A DNA stretch of 64,000 bases from the NCBI GenBank assembly GCA_032622095.1, contig CP136066.1, forward strand, positions 109,205,319-109,269,318, given 5' to 3'. The DNA is from Siphonodentalium dalli. Taxonomy: Eukaryota; Mollusca; Scaphopoda; Gadilida; Siphonodentaliidae. The position numbers and the translations under genes are program-made. This document shows, one piece after another, positions 47,801 through 57,508 of the stretch; within the stretch, counting starts at the first letter, position 1, and every line of letters starts with the position of its first letter. A model generated the notes under the pieces. It was not told the DNA's origin. It did not search any database and was given only the letters and a program-made list of their open reading frames with translations.

Positions 47801-50800
47801 ACCAAGGAGGAATGCAATAACTGTTTTATTATATGACGGCGATTATATCAAATGCAAGGGAAATCTACTCAGATATGATCCTTCTCTGTCAAGATTCTGC
47901 TCAATTCATCTTCGTTTATCGTAGCAAATCTGTCGGCTGTCGCCATGTTTATATTTGACAGACGTGAATGTAGTTTCTCTAGACCCAGTTTTCTAGACTG
48001 GTTCCCGAGCCAAGTAAGCTTCACCCGTGTATTTCTGACGAGAAGCGAGTCAGTCGTATGCGTACCAGGCTACCTAGTTTCAAGATTCCCCATTCGTAAT
48101 GTACGCAACGTCATTGGCTGTCACATTTAGCGCGTAGGGAAAACCCATATCTATTTATAGTAAGAGTCAGCGGAATGTTATATTAACCTGCTGAGCGTTA
48201 TATTAACCTGTGGCGCTATAAAAGGTATAAAAGGAGCAGTGGACATTGGGAATTATTCATAATTAGGCATGGCAATTTACTATGGGATTTGGAGTAGAAA
48301 GTAATGGTCATATAATAAATAATAATGATGATTGACAAACCAATCATAATGTTTGACACATACATTCTAGAAGTTGTTCTTCCCTGTGGATGTTTGCTAA
48401 CTCAGAAGTATTGTCATACACATGTACTTGCAAGTGTTGTCAATGTACCCGATGACCAGCTGGAAAAATCGCTTGGAATATTTTCTTGAAATTCTTCTAG
48501 ATGGTTATATCTACTATACTTTTGAATGATAACACATATAACCAGATACTATGTGCCTTTGATTGTTTTATCGGTTGTTATAGAGCGATTACATGTCACG
48601 AGAAACTGTTCTTTCATGATCGATTCTTGATAACACACTTCAATTTCAGATATTTCAATGCAAAATCAAAAAAAGGAAAATCCACATTGCCTTGTAACGC
48701 GAGAGAATTATACTGCTACCATGAGGTATAAAGCAGGTGTATGTATACAGGGACGGCACATATATAAGCGCAATGTGGGTATAGGGGGTATACAATCATG
48801 TGGTAAATACATAAAAGCCTGAAATAAAATGGTAGAATTGAGTTCGTATATAATCATGTAATGTATATTAATACATTTTAAAGACATATAACATCATATT
48901 CAGGATAGTGATTAGCCAGTTCCGTGCAGGAAATCTCAATCGTTCCAATGCCATTCACAAGTTAAAGTCCATGCATATCCGTAGTAGAAAAAAAAACAGG
49001 AGAAAAAAATAGAACCATATCCTGCTACCATTATTTATCCTCTATAAAGAGTCTCAAAATCAATAATTATATCTATGCTTACTTGCAATATGTATGTAAT
49101 ATTCTAAATTTAATTATTGGCATAGCTGCTTGTGAAATTAAATTTGAAATTCCACATCCATGCACCCATAATTGGTAACCCGTGTATTGCCAAATTTCCA
49201 GGCGTTGCTTACGTGACCGATGACCAGCAAGGTAACTGCTCTGCATCGAAAATTCCTATGACGGGTTTCGACATGGAACAACGAAACAACAGTCATTATG
49301 TCCGCATACGATCTGCCAAAGAATTCTTTTACTTCATGAAAAATATGCCATATTCATACGAAGGAGTTGTGAGTATATATAACTTTCTAAAATTCAAACA
49401 TGATAATCTCCCTATTGATATATTTGTGTTATTTATCAATAACTTAAAGGGGTACTGTACTAAAATGTTGTTGTTAGTTTCTATAGTCTCTGTTTTGTAG
49501 AATAAGGTAACCCGATTTGCATTATTTCAAAGTCTGTTGAGTACGAAGTAATGTTATACGGATGGCAGATTTGCCGGAATGCGTAAATATAACTATCGTC
49601 GTCGAGTAATTTTTATTATAGTTTTCAAGCAAATGTATCAAATAAATGCTATAGTATATGCATAATAGTCCAATATACTCATTTAAGTTATTGTATAGTC
49701 ACTAGGCAGTGAGTTGCTTGAGTTCACGCCCCGTATCAACATAATGTTTTACACGTGTTGTCAAATGCACTTTTCGTCAATTAATATGATTACATCTTGT
49801 ACACCGAAATTCGTAATTTATATCAAATTATTAACTTTGATTTTAAGAAACACCTGTTAACCTGAACCTTCACAGAAGACATCTTCAACTCAAATTACTT
49901 CTTTTTCTATAAATAATATCGACATTAGATCATTGTTATTACCCGGAATTTATAGATATTGGCGAAATGTTGAAAGCATTTACAAAAAAAATCTTTGTAT
50001 TTATATGCCGGTACTATTTGTATTCAGATTGGGTATCATATAATTTCAATTTGGCAAGTTACGTTTGAAATTTTGAAATTTGCAACAAAACAAAAATAAA
50101 ATCATTTGGCAAAACTTTTGGTAAGAGACAATGTTAGTCCAGCGCCATCCATGTCAATAAGACAGAAAATGTCAGGTTACTACGTTTTCAACTTTTCGGT
50201 GAACAAACACATGGACCAGTCTATCGCGCGAAATTCGACAACAATTGTTAACGGAATTAAAGTGCATTTAAATGAATGATTTTCGTCTCAAAGTTGATAT
50301 AACTGCTTAATGAATGAACACTGCTATCGAGCTGTCGTCATGTTGTATTTATGCCCACTCAATATCTCTTTTTGAATAGACTGGTTCCTGGTCGAAAGCT
50401 GCAACAATCTGAATAGTAGTAACCTGACCCCTCGAGCGTCAATAAGGCATCCTGTAAAACGCAGAACTATCATTATTCCCATGAGTATCTTACCAATCTG
50501 ATTTAGCCATGAAGTCACTGGATCCAAATATGGAAATTGGTGCAACAGTATAAGTAAAATTTCCATGGAACTGCAGTAAATTCCGACATGATACTTTTGT
50601 ACAACTTCCATACACCCTTCTATACAAACAAATCTACATATTGACGTACCCTTATTTTTCATATTTTGATTTAAAAAATAGAACATAAATATTACTGTTT
50701 AACCCTTTACCCAACAAACCGGCCAAAACCGGCCAAATAAAGCTTCAACAGCCTAAAATATCTTCGGTCTGTCTCAATAGAACCATACAAATATGGATAT

Positions 50801-53800
50801 CATTGGAACCGGCTCCTTGACCACATTGTGATAGTTACAGTTATGCCCTGTGCCAATGCATTCTCTTATATATGCGAGTCGACCATAGGTCGCCTCACAT
50901 ATATAAGAGAATGCATTGGCCTAAAAAAAATCTTTTTTTAACACTTTTTACCATTCTTACAATTTTATAGTTTTTAATGTGTTAAGCCAATGCATTCTCT
51001 TATATATGCGAGGCGACCTATGGTCGACTCGCATATATAAGAGAATGCATTGGCACAGGGCCCTTCTGTTGGGTAAAGGGTTAAACCTTTCTATACGATA
51101 TACTCATTGACGTAATAATTAGTTGGTTGTGCTTCAACGATGCTTAATAACGACGGAAATACATTCCGATCGTAGTGCGATTTTCTATAAACCGAACACC
51201 TCTCTAAACCGATTTACCGGTATGATCGTTTGTTGAATTTATATACTAGCAGAACATTTCCCTCCACTATATAGGACTTCTTCTGTATTTGTATTATCTG
51301 TTGTGTTCTTATTTTTCCCTAAGATGAATAATAGCCCATTTCATGGTATACAACTGACTGGGAGAATCAATATAGTATAGAACGCAATAAACAGCATCGC
51401 CAATACATGTATGGCTTAAAGTCAACAAATATACCATACCACCGCTCACCAATGTCATATTCTTTCATTTCGTTTTTTTTTCAGCGAACAAACCGTGGAA
51501 TAGACTGTGACGCATGGATAGCTCCTAGTTACACTTATATCACTGGTATTCTTTCCAATTGGGAGTGGTATTTCGCTTCGGTAAGTCCGCTTCTGAGGGT
51601 ACGTTCATACACTGGCAAGTTTTCACGCAAGTTTTGCATGCATTTTCTCATAGAAACCCACATGCATGGTGCCATAATATGAATGGAAACATGTAAATAA
51701 AATGCACCAGTATACCACAGCTAACCACGTGGAAAGTAACAAACTGTGTAGTTTAACTAATAGCAATGATATGGATATTTGCCTGTAAATAGCATGCAAT
51801 TATATCGCAAGAATAAATCCTACAGGTATTTTAAGGCAATGTGTTAGTAGCACCGTTACATGTTGAACTACAGACAATTTACTCCTCAAGTTATTAGCTT
51901 TGGTAAATATGCATTGTATATGCATGTTGTTGTTCATATTCTGGCACCACATGGTTTTCTAGAATTGAGAAAATGCCTGGTCCCAACCGTTAATGATCCA
52001 AGGCCGGGACAAAAAATAACTTATTTTTGGCGCCAAATCCAAACGGCTAATTAATGATCAAGGTTAACGCAGGAGCATGTACGCCGATATCATGTAGGTA
52101 TGGTCCCAAAGTTTAACCCCTCTACTGTATAAGCAACCTTCCCAACAGGGACCTCGTTTCAAGTGGATTCAGAATTTTGGCAAATTCCAACGAAAATCAA
52201 AGGGGGGAGATTTGTCAAAAACATCAAGATAACAAAATTTTGATAAGTGGATGTGATAGATAGTGTCCAAGCGCAACTTTGTCGTGTCTGTTCAAATCGC
52301 GATAAAACCGAAGGTTTACTCGTGGCGAGGCTTTATAAGGAAAATGAGAATAGTTAAGTGCTGTATCACTAACCTATTTTCCCCGCCAAATCCAAACGGG
52401 CTAATGAAAGAGCGAGCTAATGCAGGGGCAGGTATGTCGATATACCCTATATAATCTCCCAAACTTTGAGCGTTCTACTAAAGAAGCAACCTGCCCAACG
52501 GAGAGCTCGCATTCGGGTGGGTTCAAATTGGTAAATATCACTGAAAACCTAAGGTGGAAAAATACTCCAAAAAATTAAACACGGGGATATAACTTTTTTG
52601 ATGAGTTGATGTTATTAGGAGTATCAACGCGCAACTTGAGTGCGATTTCCTGAGTTTTGGAGCGAACGGTTTACTCGTGGGCGACGCTATATATCCTAAA
52701 ACGTAATACACAGAGGAACACAGCCTCGATCCCATACACTTTATTCAACATACCATACAACTAAAACATGCAATCCTCAGATTATACCATACATTGCAAG
52801 CATCGTAGCATACATTGAACGCAGCCTACCATTGACGAGTCGATAGGCAATCTTTAATATTAAATAAATATATGCTGAGACATTTAAAGTTGTGTCGAAT
52901 CTTCTTTATTCGAGCAACGTGCTGCAAGGTCATCGTGTAGTCATGTTCAGTCACACGTACCTGTAACTTGTATATTGTATGTGGGCATGGAACAATATTT
53001 AACTTTTATATCAAGAAAAAAGAATATGACTATTGTGCACTGAACTGCGTTGTCTGCATTGTGATACATATTGAGATACAACTTACAATGTCTGTAATTT
53101 GGCAGAGGTGTCCATCTTCTTGGTGTGGGTACAGAAATACCTATTGGTATTGATTCATTGAAGCAGTCTCATAACACGGTTCTGAAGTGTATGGACAACT
53201 CTTATATCAATTTTCACAGATATAACCTGACATCACACATCCACTGGGAAAACTACTTGTGCACAAACGGACGGATTTCGACAACATTTTATACCTCTGG
53301 GTACTTTTGTCCGGGAGTGTTTTGGACGGGTCAAAGCGTAACCCTGATCTGACATTGACCTTCAAAATGGTCAATTCAAGGTCAAATCGGTTAAAACGGA
53401 CGGATTTCGGCGAATATGATACCTAGGGATACTTTTCTCCGGGGATTGTTTTGGACGGGTCAAATCGTGACCACGAACTGACCTCCGACATTAAAAATAG
53501 TCAATTCAAGGTCAAATCGCGCAATTTGCCGGAAAGCAGATGGGAACAGCCCGGACGAAGTCGGGCCCACTAGCCAGAGTAATAAAAAGCGAGAAAGTTT
53601 GGAGAATGTAACATATGACACGAGAAACGGGAAAACATGGTATATGGAAGTATCCAAATTTCCTACATGGAATTTGAAAGCTAGTTATTATTATGTTTAT
53701 TTGACTTTTGTCCACTCTCAAGGAGGATATATGTAGGTATGTATTGACTGTCAGTTAAAACCGTAACAATACAACCTAAACTGTTTTTATAGATGTTACC

Positions 53801-56800
53801 TTTCTGATGGTTCTCGATGTTCCAAGTAGGGCTGTTTTTTCAAGTGTCCAACCGATAGTTTTGCTGGTATTAGTTTGAGCCAGTTAGACAAGTTTTTGCT
53901 TATGGCGCCTGTTGATCCGATGACAATTGGAACTATAGTTGTCTTCAAACCCCACATTCTGCTTACTTCTATCTGCAGGTCAACATATTTTTTAACCTTC
54001 TCGGTTTCCTTCTGTACAACATTGTAATCACTGGGGATTGCTTTTTCTAACAGCAGACACGTTCCATCGTCTCGATTTTTACAATGACGTCTGGTCTGTT
54101 ACACGGTATAGTGCGGTCTGTATGGACCTAGCTGCGTATCCCACAGGATCGTGATGTTGCCCTTAGTTGTTACAGGTGGTGGACGATGTTCATACCACAC
54201 CTTATATGTGGTGATGTTATAATGTTCACAAAGGCGCCAAAGGACATACCGATCAACGTTGTTATGTCGCTCGAGGTAGTCAGTCGGGGCGAGCAGCGGA
54301 CAAGCTGATATGATGTGCTCAACCGTCTCAAGATGTTTGTGACACACCCGACACGTAGGGTTGACCTTCTGTTTCATGGTTTTGCATTCGTATAGTACCT
54401 GGGGCCTATACTATAGAATACAATTTTTGTAATATCAGCGTTAATTTGTGATTTACTAATTTTGTAATACATATTTTGTGTTATATAGTATTCGACTGTA
54501 TTTCTATCAGTGTATTTCTTTCATTGTAGATTGAAACTCAACATATGCCCAAAACTCTTTATATGCAAAATACATTGACATGTAATGACTTATGTGATCT
54601 TTTTGGCGAACCATCTATATACCGAGATTCACTTGACCGGAAAATCTTTGCATTTGGTGGAGAAAAAGGGGGCCGAAAGTTTCATCTGTTCATGTTTTCA
54701 TAGTACTCGAACGCTACAGCTTTGTAATATGTCAAAATTCGCAATAAGGAATGATAAAGTACTGGCTAAGCGGGTTCTATAGTACAGCAATAATACCATT
54801 TTTGTGAAAATTCATTATTAGATTACAACTACACAGGCTACATTATTGATTTTTCACGACGATTATCCGTGCGGCAAATGGTGAGTGCGATTAGCTGGGT
54901 ACATGTTCTTTGTAATGCGGTCACGGAATCTCAATTGTTAACCCATTGAGGTGGTTTACGCTCAATGGATTTGAAAGGAGATAGCCATGTCAGCGGCCTA
55001 GATTTTAATTATGAATGGAATTAAAGAGTTACAGTTGTCGGGCTTAGGCTCAAAACATATAAACGATCTTTGTGCGAAGGTACACGGATGCGCGGATAAT
55101 CGGGGTGGTGGCATTTCGTGTTGAAACAGTTACTGATAATTTCAGGCTAAGTTGCGTTAAGAATCAGTGGACCCCAAATATTTACCATGACATTATGTAA
55201 CATATTTGAACCGCGTGGCATTTGTGTGCTCAAGAAGTTTGCGTTCACCTTGTTGTCTAAACAATTTAATTTGGCCAATAGTGCCGCACAGAATGTTCCA
55301 TGAGTGAATTTTTAGAAAAAAATCGGGGTCCCTCGATCCTTAACTTACCAATGTAGTAGTGCGTGTTTGTTATAACCAAATGTCATATGTTTACCTAAAT
55401 TCAGCCGCTTAGTTGGGTATAAATGGAAGGTACTGAGCATAAGGTATAGTTTAAGTAGATGGTGCTATATATATGTTTTAAAATCGAGGTTGGGTGTCCC
55501 CGGAGACCCTGGACGAGGGAGTGTTGGTCCACATTGGACTTTCCAAATGAACACCCATCCTTTACACAGGTCGAAAATACCAAGTCCGGGAACAGCCGTC
55601 GCACCCCCATTATGGGTTGAATTTTTCCAGCTGCATGTTACCTCAAACTTTTCAACTATTAAGGTCTAGATGTTCCCACTAATATTTCAGCCAGACAAAG
55701 CTAGCTAGACAAATTAGGTTCCATCCTTGGTAATATTGCTATATAAAGTTGATGTGGCCATTTGAACGGCAACCGATGTGTGTGTTTGCCGACCTTTTTC
55801 GACAAACCGTTAATAAACATGTAATATAAAACATCTGAAAATGGTAAGTATTCCACACGATACTGAAAAAATTACTTTTCATCGTGCGCAATTGTGGTCA
55901 AAATAACCCAAGTATCGGAAACAAGTCACACATAATGTACCTTAGTTTATTCATCAATTAAATCACTCACCAACTGACACAAATAGGCATTGCCATATCA
56001 TTCGCATATATCATTAGAGTAATTTCCCTTGACAAAATCACAAATGTTTAGATGTGCGTTCAACGAACGGTGGTCGATAGTACTTTATTTGCCGTCATTT
56101 TGTGATTTACAAGAAATCGCGTTCGCTGTTAGATTACAGTGGTCCATAGTACTCGACATCTTTTGTACGGCTCAAATAAGCCTGCTATTACAAAAATTGT
56201 ATTCTATAGTATAGGTCCCTGGTCTTGAATGCTTGGTCTTTTGCAGCTATTATATGAGATTCTGTTTCAGCTTTATATAAGGTCAGCGCAGCACAACCAT
56301 TGATATGATGCTGCCTTGTCTGTGTTTTCGCCCTCCATATACAAAGCGTGCTGGCCATGCTGGGGTTTACTTTCTAGTCTTGTTTTCCGTTTTTCTTGTA
56401 CTCGTTGAGCCTTTTCTATTTGATAATTGGGTGTCCTTCTTGTGTTCTATCGAGAACGAATACAAGTAGATAACTTACCTCCTTGATAGCTCTGTTCAAA
56501 GCAATATGACCACAAATCCGAGACCAATAACAATTTGCTACAGATTACCTGACGCGTATTTATCAGACGTTACCACATTAAAGGGACACAATGCACTCAC
56601 AGTGGGTAAATGTACAAAAAATATAATAGTCTGTGAAAACATCACAACTAAGAAGAACACGGGGAAAAACTTTGTTTCTTATATCCATTATTTTTAGATC
56701 TCCAATAACGAAATATCGCGTTTTGAAGCAACTACTATATAAACAAATCTGGTGCAGTGATTTCAACAAACATCGCTAATCGTAGTATATTTTTGTCTGG

Positions 56801-57251
56801 AAATGATCTTCAAAATATTGTCAATTATTTGACTTGCCCAATCTTTACCGTCGAGTTTTGATTAAAGTTTGGTATCTTATTGAACTAATTATACTATTAT
56901 CGGTAATTACACTGTATTATTAATGATTTCATAACAATGGTTGTGACATGTGAACTCTCATTATTGGAGAGTGATTAATAATGAGCATATATATAAACAA
57001 AATCAATCTATTTTGTATATTTTTATGTTATTTCGGAGAAACCGACTTCGAAAACCTTTTAGTCCCTTTAACCCTTTAACCCAGCTCTGGTGCAGCATTA
57101 AATGCCATATGCCAGTGCATTTTTGATATATGCGAGTCTCTCTTAGGGAGCCTCGCATATATAAGAGAATACACTGGCTTAGAAGGTCAAGTTAAATATT
57201 GTTATGCCAATTATTTCGCTTATCTATGCGAGTCTCCAAAATGGGAGACTC

Positions 57252-57327
<76 letters not shown>

Positions 57328-57508
57328 TATAAAAAGAATGCATTGGCACAGAGTTTTCAGGAATTTCAGGAAGCTCCAGTCATGAAAGTGTTAATAATAT
57401 TCGGGTAAAATAACAGCGATATTTTTCTTTCAGCATGCATGGAACGAGACAGGTCCGTCTGTCTTCAATGTCCCCATTCCAATCCAGATGAGAATCAGTG
57501 TTCCCGAC
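38711..57508 (+). CDS. Secreted multi-module protein, probably metazoan LolA-like (nine exons, 3' end not found)
   Basis: Nine exons with canonical GT-AG borders join in frame into 429 codons: 38711-38825, 39608-39817, 41526-41756, 43649-43806, 44568-44690, 46308-46419, 49202-49368, 51485-51580, 57434-57508. Residues 1-19 form a signal peptide (MKLFCAALLVVSILAPCGA). Two tandem modules follow: a PP..P...F...EF.VENKRYTGEAHEYFDY-type start, a cysteine-containing strand, then a DWYFA/EWYFAS motif followed by TWDEA or AWNETG and PIRAHIKG or PIPIQMRIS. This fits my recollection of metazoan LolA-like proteins, secreted or membrane-anchored and presumed lipid-binding, but no search was run. Exon 9 ends at an open donor, so the gene continues; transposons fill the sequence after it. 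Confidence 0.75.
39608..39817 (+). CDS. LolA-like gene exon 2: first module, N-terminal half
   Basis: Acceptor TTCTTTTTTAG, donor TATCCA|GTAGGT, phase 1 to phase 1. Encodes PPRPILSNAFEVHVEF, then EAHEYFDYNNQRGMIRQM and GYYYYGSNEYLIID, an alternating pattern typical of beta strands. Confidence 0.8.
39866..40350. repeat. Dispersed repeat of the TTAAAGGGAC family, copy 1 (intronic)
   Basis: Starts TTAAAGGGACCAAGGCACTC and shares ordered blocks with 56.58-57.07 kb: GTGGGTAAAT, CTAAGAAGA, TCTCCAATAACGA, TTATCGGTAATT, ATTATTGGAGAGT. The right end is less clear here. Confidence 0.65.
40372..40442. repeat. 17-18 bp tandem repeat (GGAATACTATTATGATG)
   Basis: About four units directly left of the foldback element. 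The inverse, TAATAGTATTCCAT, lies on its right side, so the repeat is part of the element's inverted end. Confidence 0.7.
40425..40660. mobile_element. GC-rich foldback element
   Basis: CTCCTAATGGAACTTTCGGCGCGCGCC at the left is matched by GGCGCGCGCCGAAAGTTCCATTAGGAG at the right. Inner arms CATGCGCCATTAGTAGC and GCTACTAATGGCGCATG also pair. The GC-rich block sits in an AT-rich intron of the LolA-like gene. No ORF. Confidence 0.8.
41526..41756 (+). CDS. LolA-like gene exon 3: first module, C-terminal half
   Basis: Acceptor AATCTTTCAG, donor TTCGCAG|GTATGT, phase 1 to phase 1. Encodes SCIVEALSKSDHTFLLGY, then two segments to LDASYSLDWYFAG. Cys and the WYFA motif recur in the second module. 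Confidence 0.8.
42170..42275. repeat. Dispersed ATACTCAATCCGA repeat (partial)
   Basis: GATACTCAATCCGATTCAAT, then CCATATCATCAGATTCCAGC and a CAACAACAA run. Similar partial copies are at 57.89-57.98 kb and, for the first part only, at 24.21 kb. Could be SINE-like. Confidence 0.5.
42929..43298. mobile_element. Twin-hairpin MITE, family A copy 1
   Basis: Terminal inverted repeat ACCCTTTACCCAACA. Inside are two ~69 bp hairpins, each GCCAATGCATTCTCTTATAT...ATATAAGAGAATGCATTGGC, in opposite orientation (GCGAGTCGACCATAGGTCGC in the first, GCGAGGCGACCTATGGTCGA in the second). Intronic in the LolA-like gene; a near-identical copy lies at 50.7 kb. Confidence 0.9.
43649..43806 (+). CDS. LolA-like gene exon 4: inter-module strand block
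   Basis: Acceptor ATTGTTACAG, donor TTCGAG|GTGAGC, phase 1 to phase 0. Encodes TWDEAAGYPQAPIRAHIKG followed by HEFEHEYDFFHFRPF. Exon 9 encodes the equivalent block of the next module. Confidence 0.8.
43845..44315. repeat. Dispersed GTCCGTCC repeat, uninterrupted copy
   Basis: CCGTCTGTCCGTCCGTCG at about 43849, ending CCGAATTAAGCCACCCC...AACGAAAAGCCACC. It gives the pre-insertion version of the site occupied by the CR1-like element at 25.3-29.2 kb. Confidence 0.6.
44568..44690 (+). CDS. LolA-like gene exon 5: start of second module
   Basis: Acceptor CATGACAG, donor ATGAAG|GTTCGT, phase 0 to phase 0. Encodes TPAGVSCLGRKNFKPLPP then ADAFSFTSETIDKTRDKV. The acceptor has a weak pyrimidine tract, but phase and content fit. 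Confidence 0.7.
45214..45330 (+). pseudogene. Non-LTR retrotransposon 3' fragment (RT tail)
   Basis: Reads QRVITNWNSLSDFIVSTES then FKELFDNNCNERYVYD and stop, the usual last residues of Jockey/CR1-type RTs (RV.N.WN.LP..VV....FK). The following 3' sequence ends in GATGATGATGATGAT (about 45450-45465), a simple-repeat tail. Upstream RT sequence is missing. Confidence 0.65.
46308..46419 (+). CDS. LolA-like gene exon 6
   Basis: Acceptor CCTTTCTCACAG, donor ATACGG|GTAAGT, phase 0 to phase 1. Encodes EHFDGKLKMVKYSYRPLP then LTEIHDFNTG, the counterpart of the YFDY.N strand in exon 2. Confidence 0.8.
46868..47074 (+). CDS. Orphan or alternative exon within the LolA-like gene
   Basis: A 69-codon open stretch between acceptor GGCCATCTAG and donor AATTCAT|GTAAGT, phase 0 on both sides. 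It reads FILPFPSKPVVPKEH, then SIVRVITTTNPAKFDVCEF and ICIKLHNFSSIH. It cannot sit between exons 6 and 7 (in-frame stop in that phase), but phases allow exon 5 to this exon to exon 8, replacing exons 6-7. No similarity to exons 6-7 is obvious. Confidence 0.35.
47219..47830. mobile_element. Repeat family B with twin hairpins
   Basis: Left arm (CTAAAAGTCCCATACTAAAT...GACGTCATGAGTTATTAATA) shared with 32.7 and 34.3 kb; middle shared with 37.2 kb. It ends in two hairpins: 47536-47672 (TTATTGCATGGTTTCGAGG...CCTCGAAACCATGCAATAA, loop around CGGCCTGCGGCC) and 47684-47820 (TTATTGCATTCCTCCGAGG...GGAGGAATGCAATAA, loop around AAGGCCGAAGGCC). No ORF. Confidence 0.85.
47831..49201. other. Intron of the LolA-like gene, nothing further recognised
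   Basis: AT-rich; short ORFs at 47945 and 48501 lack domains. Confidence 0.45.
49202..49368 (+). CDS. LolA-like gene exon 7
   Basis: Acceptor AAATTTCCAG, donor GGAGTT|GTGAGT, phase 1 to phase 0. Encodes VAYVTDDQQGNCSASKIP, then SAKEFFYFMKNMPYSYEGV. The cysteine aligns with that of exon 3. Confidence 0.8.
50699..51083. mobile_element. Twin-hairpin MITE, family A copy 2
   Basis: Same structure and termini as 42929-43298 (TTTAACCCTTTACCCAACA and its inverse TGTTGGGTAAAGGGTTAAA). The long hairpin stems are almost unchanged between copies, while the A/T-rich spacer between hairpins has diverged. Intronic in the LolA-like gene. Confidence 0.9.
51240..51350. repeat. Dispersed hairpin repeat, partial copy 5
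   Basis: AGAACATTTCCCTCCACTATATAGG...CTTCTTCTGTATTTGTATTATCTG...CCCTAAGATGAATAATAG follows the 4.5-4.6 kb copy. The left hairpin arm is missing. Confidence 0.5.
51485..51580 (+). CDS. LolA-like gene exon 8
   Basis: Long T-tract acceptor (TTTTTTTTTCAG), donor GCTTCG|GTAAGT, phase 0 to 0. Encodes RTNRGIDCDAWIAP then LSNWEWYFAS, matching the WYFA end of exon 3. Confidence 0.85.
52000..52700. repeat. Diverged tandem duplication, unit about 360 bp
   Basis: GCCAAATCCAAACGG at about 52033 recurs at 52385. Order is kept in both: GCAGG.GCA.GTA, CCCAAA.TTT, AGCAACCT.CCCAAC, GCGCAACTT, GGTTTACTCGTGG. A two-unit array within the last large intron. Confidence 0.7.
53265..53525. repeat. ~135 bp tandem repeat with a copy at 58.0 kb
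   Basis: AACGGACGGATTTCG, TGTTTTGGACGGGTCAAA and GTCAATTCAAGGTCAAATCG each occur twice. The sequence GGTCAAATCGGTTAAAACGG through ACCTAGGGATACTTTTC (about 53383-53437) also occurs at about 58006-58061, just before the endonuclease fragment there. Confidence 0.7.
53795..54377 (-). pseudogene. Retroelement C-terminal fragment with zinc motif and nuclease-like domain
   Basis: Minus strand reads CRVCHKHLETVEHIISACPL (a CCHC-type motif), then ERHNNVDRYVLWRLCEHY and KGNITILWDTQ (54377-54099). After stops and frameshifts it continues as KAIPSDYNVVQKETEKVKKY and MWGLKTTIVPIVIGSTGAIS. This order resembles the C-terminus of RT proteins common in fish and invertebrates that end in a PD-(D/E)XK-like domain (family recalled, not searched). 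Several frame breaks make it a dead copy. Confidence 0.65.
54420..56220. other. Intron sequence with an ambiguous boundary repeat
   Basis: TACTATAGAATACAATTTTTGTAAT (about 54407) occurs inverted as ATTACAAAAATTGTATTCTATAGTA (about 56186), so this 1.8 kb may be an element with ~25 bp inverted ends; the inner CGAACG/TAGTACT motifs repeat as well. No ORF of note. Confidence 0.45.
56578..57071. mobile_element. MITE of the TTAAAGGGAC family, copy 2
   Basis: Left end ATTAAAGGGACACAATGCACTC, right end ...TAGTCCCTTTAA, so a ~10 bp inverted terminus TTAAAGGGAC. Internal blocks are shared with 39.87 kb and, more weakly, with 59.98-60.36 kb inside the Harbinger element. Confidence 0.75.
57066..57350. 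mobile_element. Diverged twin-hairpin element related to family A
   Basis: Begins AACCCTTTAACCCAGC and has ATGCGAGTCTC...GAGCCTCGCATATATAAGAGAA, then a second hairpin TATGCGAGTCTCCAAAATGGGAGACTCGTATA whose right arm has expanded into a (TA)n run. It ends ATGCATTGGCACAGAG. It abuts the MITE on its left. Confidence 0.7.
57255..57320. repeat. (TA)n microsatellite
   Basis: About 32 uninterrupted TA units, probably grown from the TATATATA of the hairpin stem. Confidence 0.95.
57434..57508 (+). CDS. LolA-like gene exon 9, last one found
   Basis: Acceptor TTTTTCTTTCAG, donor CCCGAC|GTACGT, phase 0 to 0. Encodes HAWNETGPSVFNVPIPIQ then MRISVPD, aligning with the start of exon 4. The intron before it is 5.85 kb. 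No following exon is recognised before the transposon block at 58.0 kb. Confidence 0.75.

Noticed and set aside
57199-57408. 69-codon ORF with a long Tyr-Ile run
   Set aside because: It is the (TA)n microsatellite read as codons.
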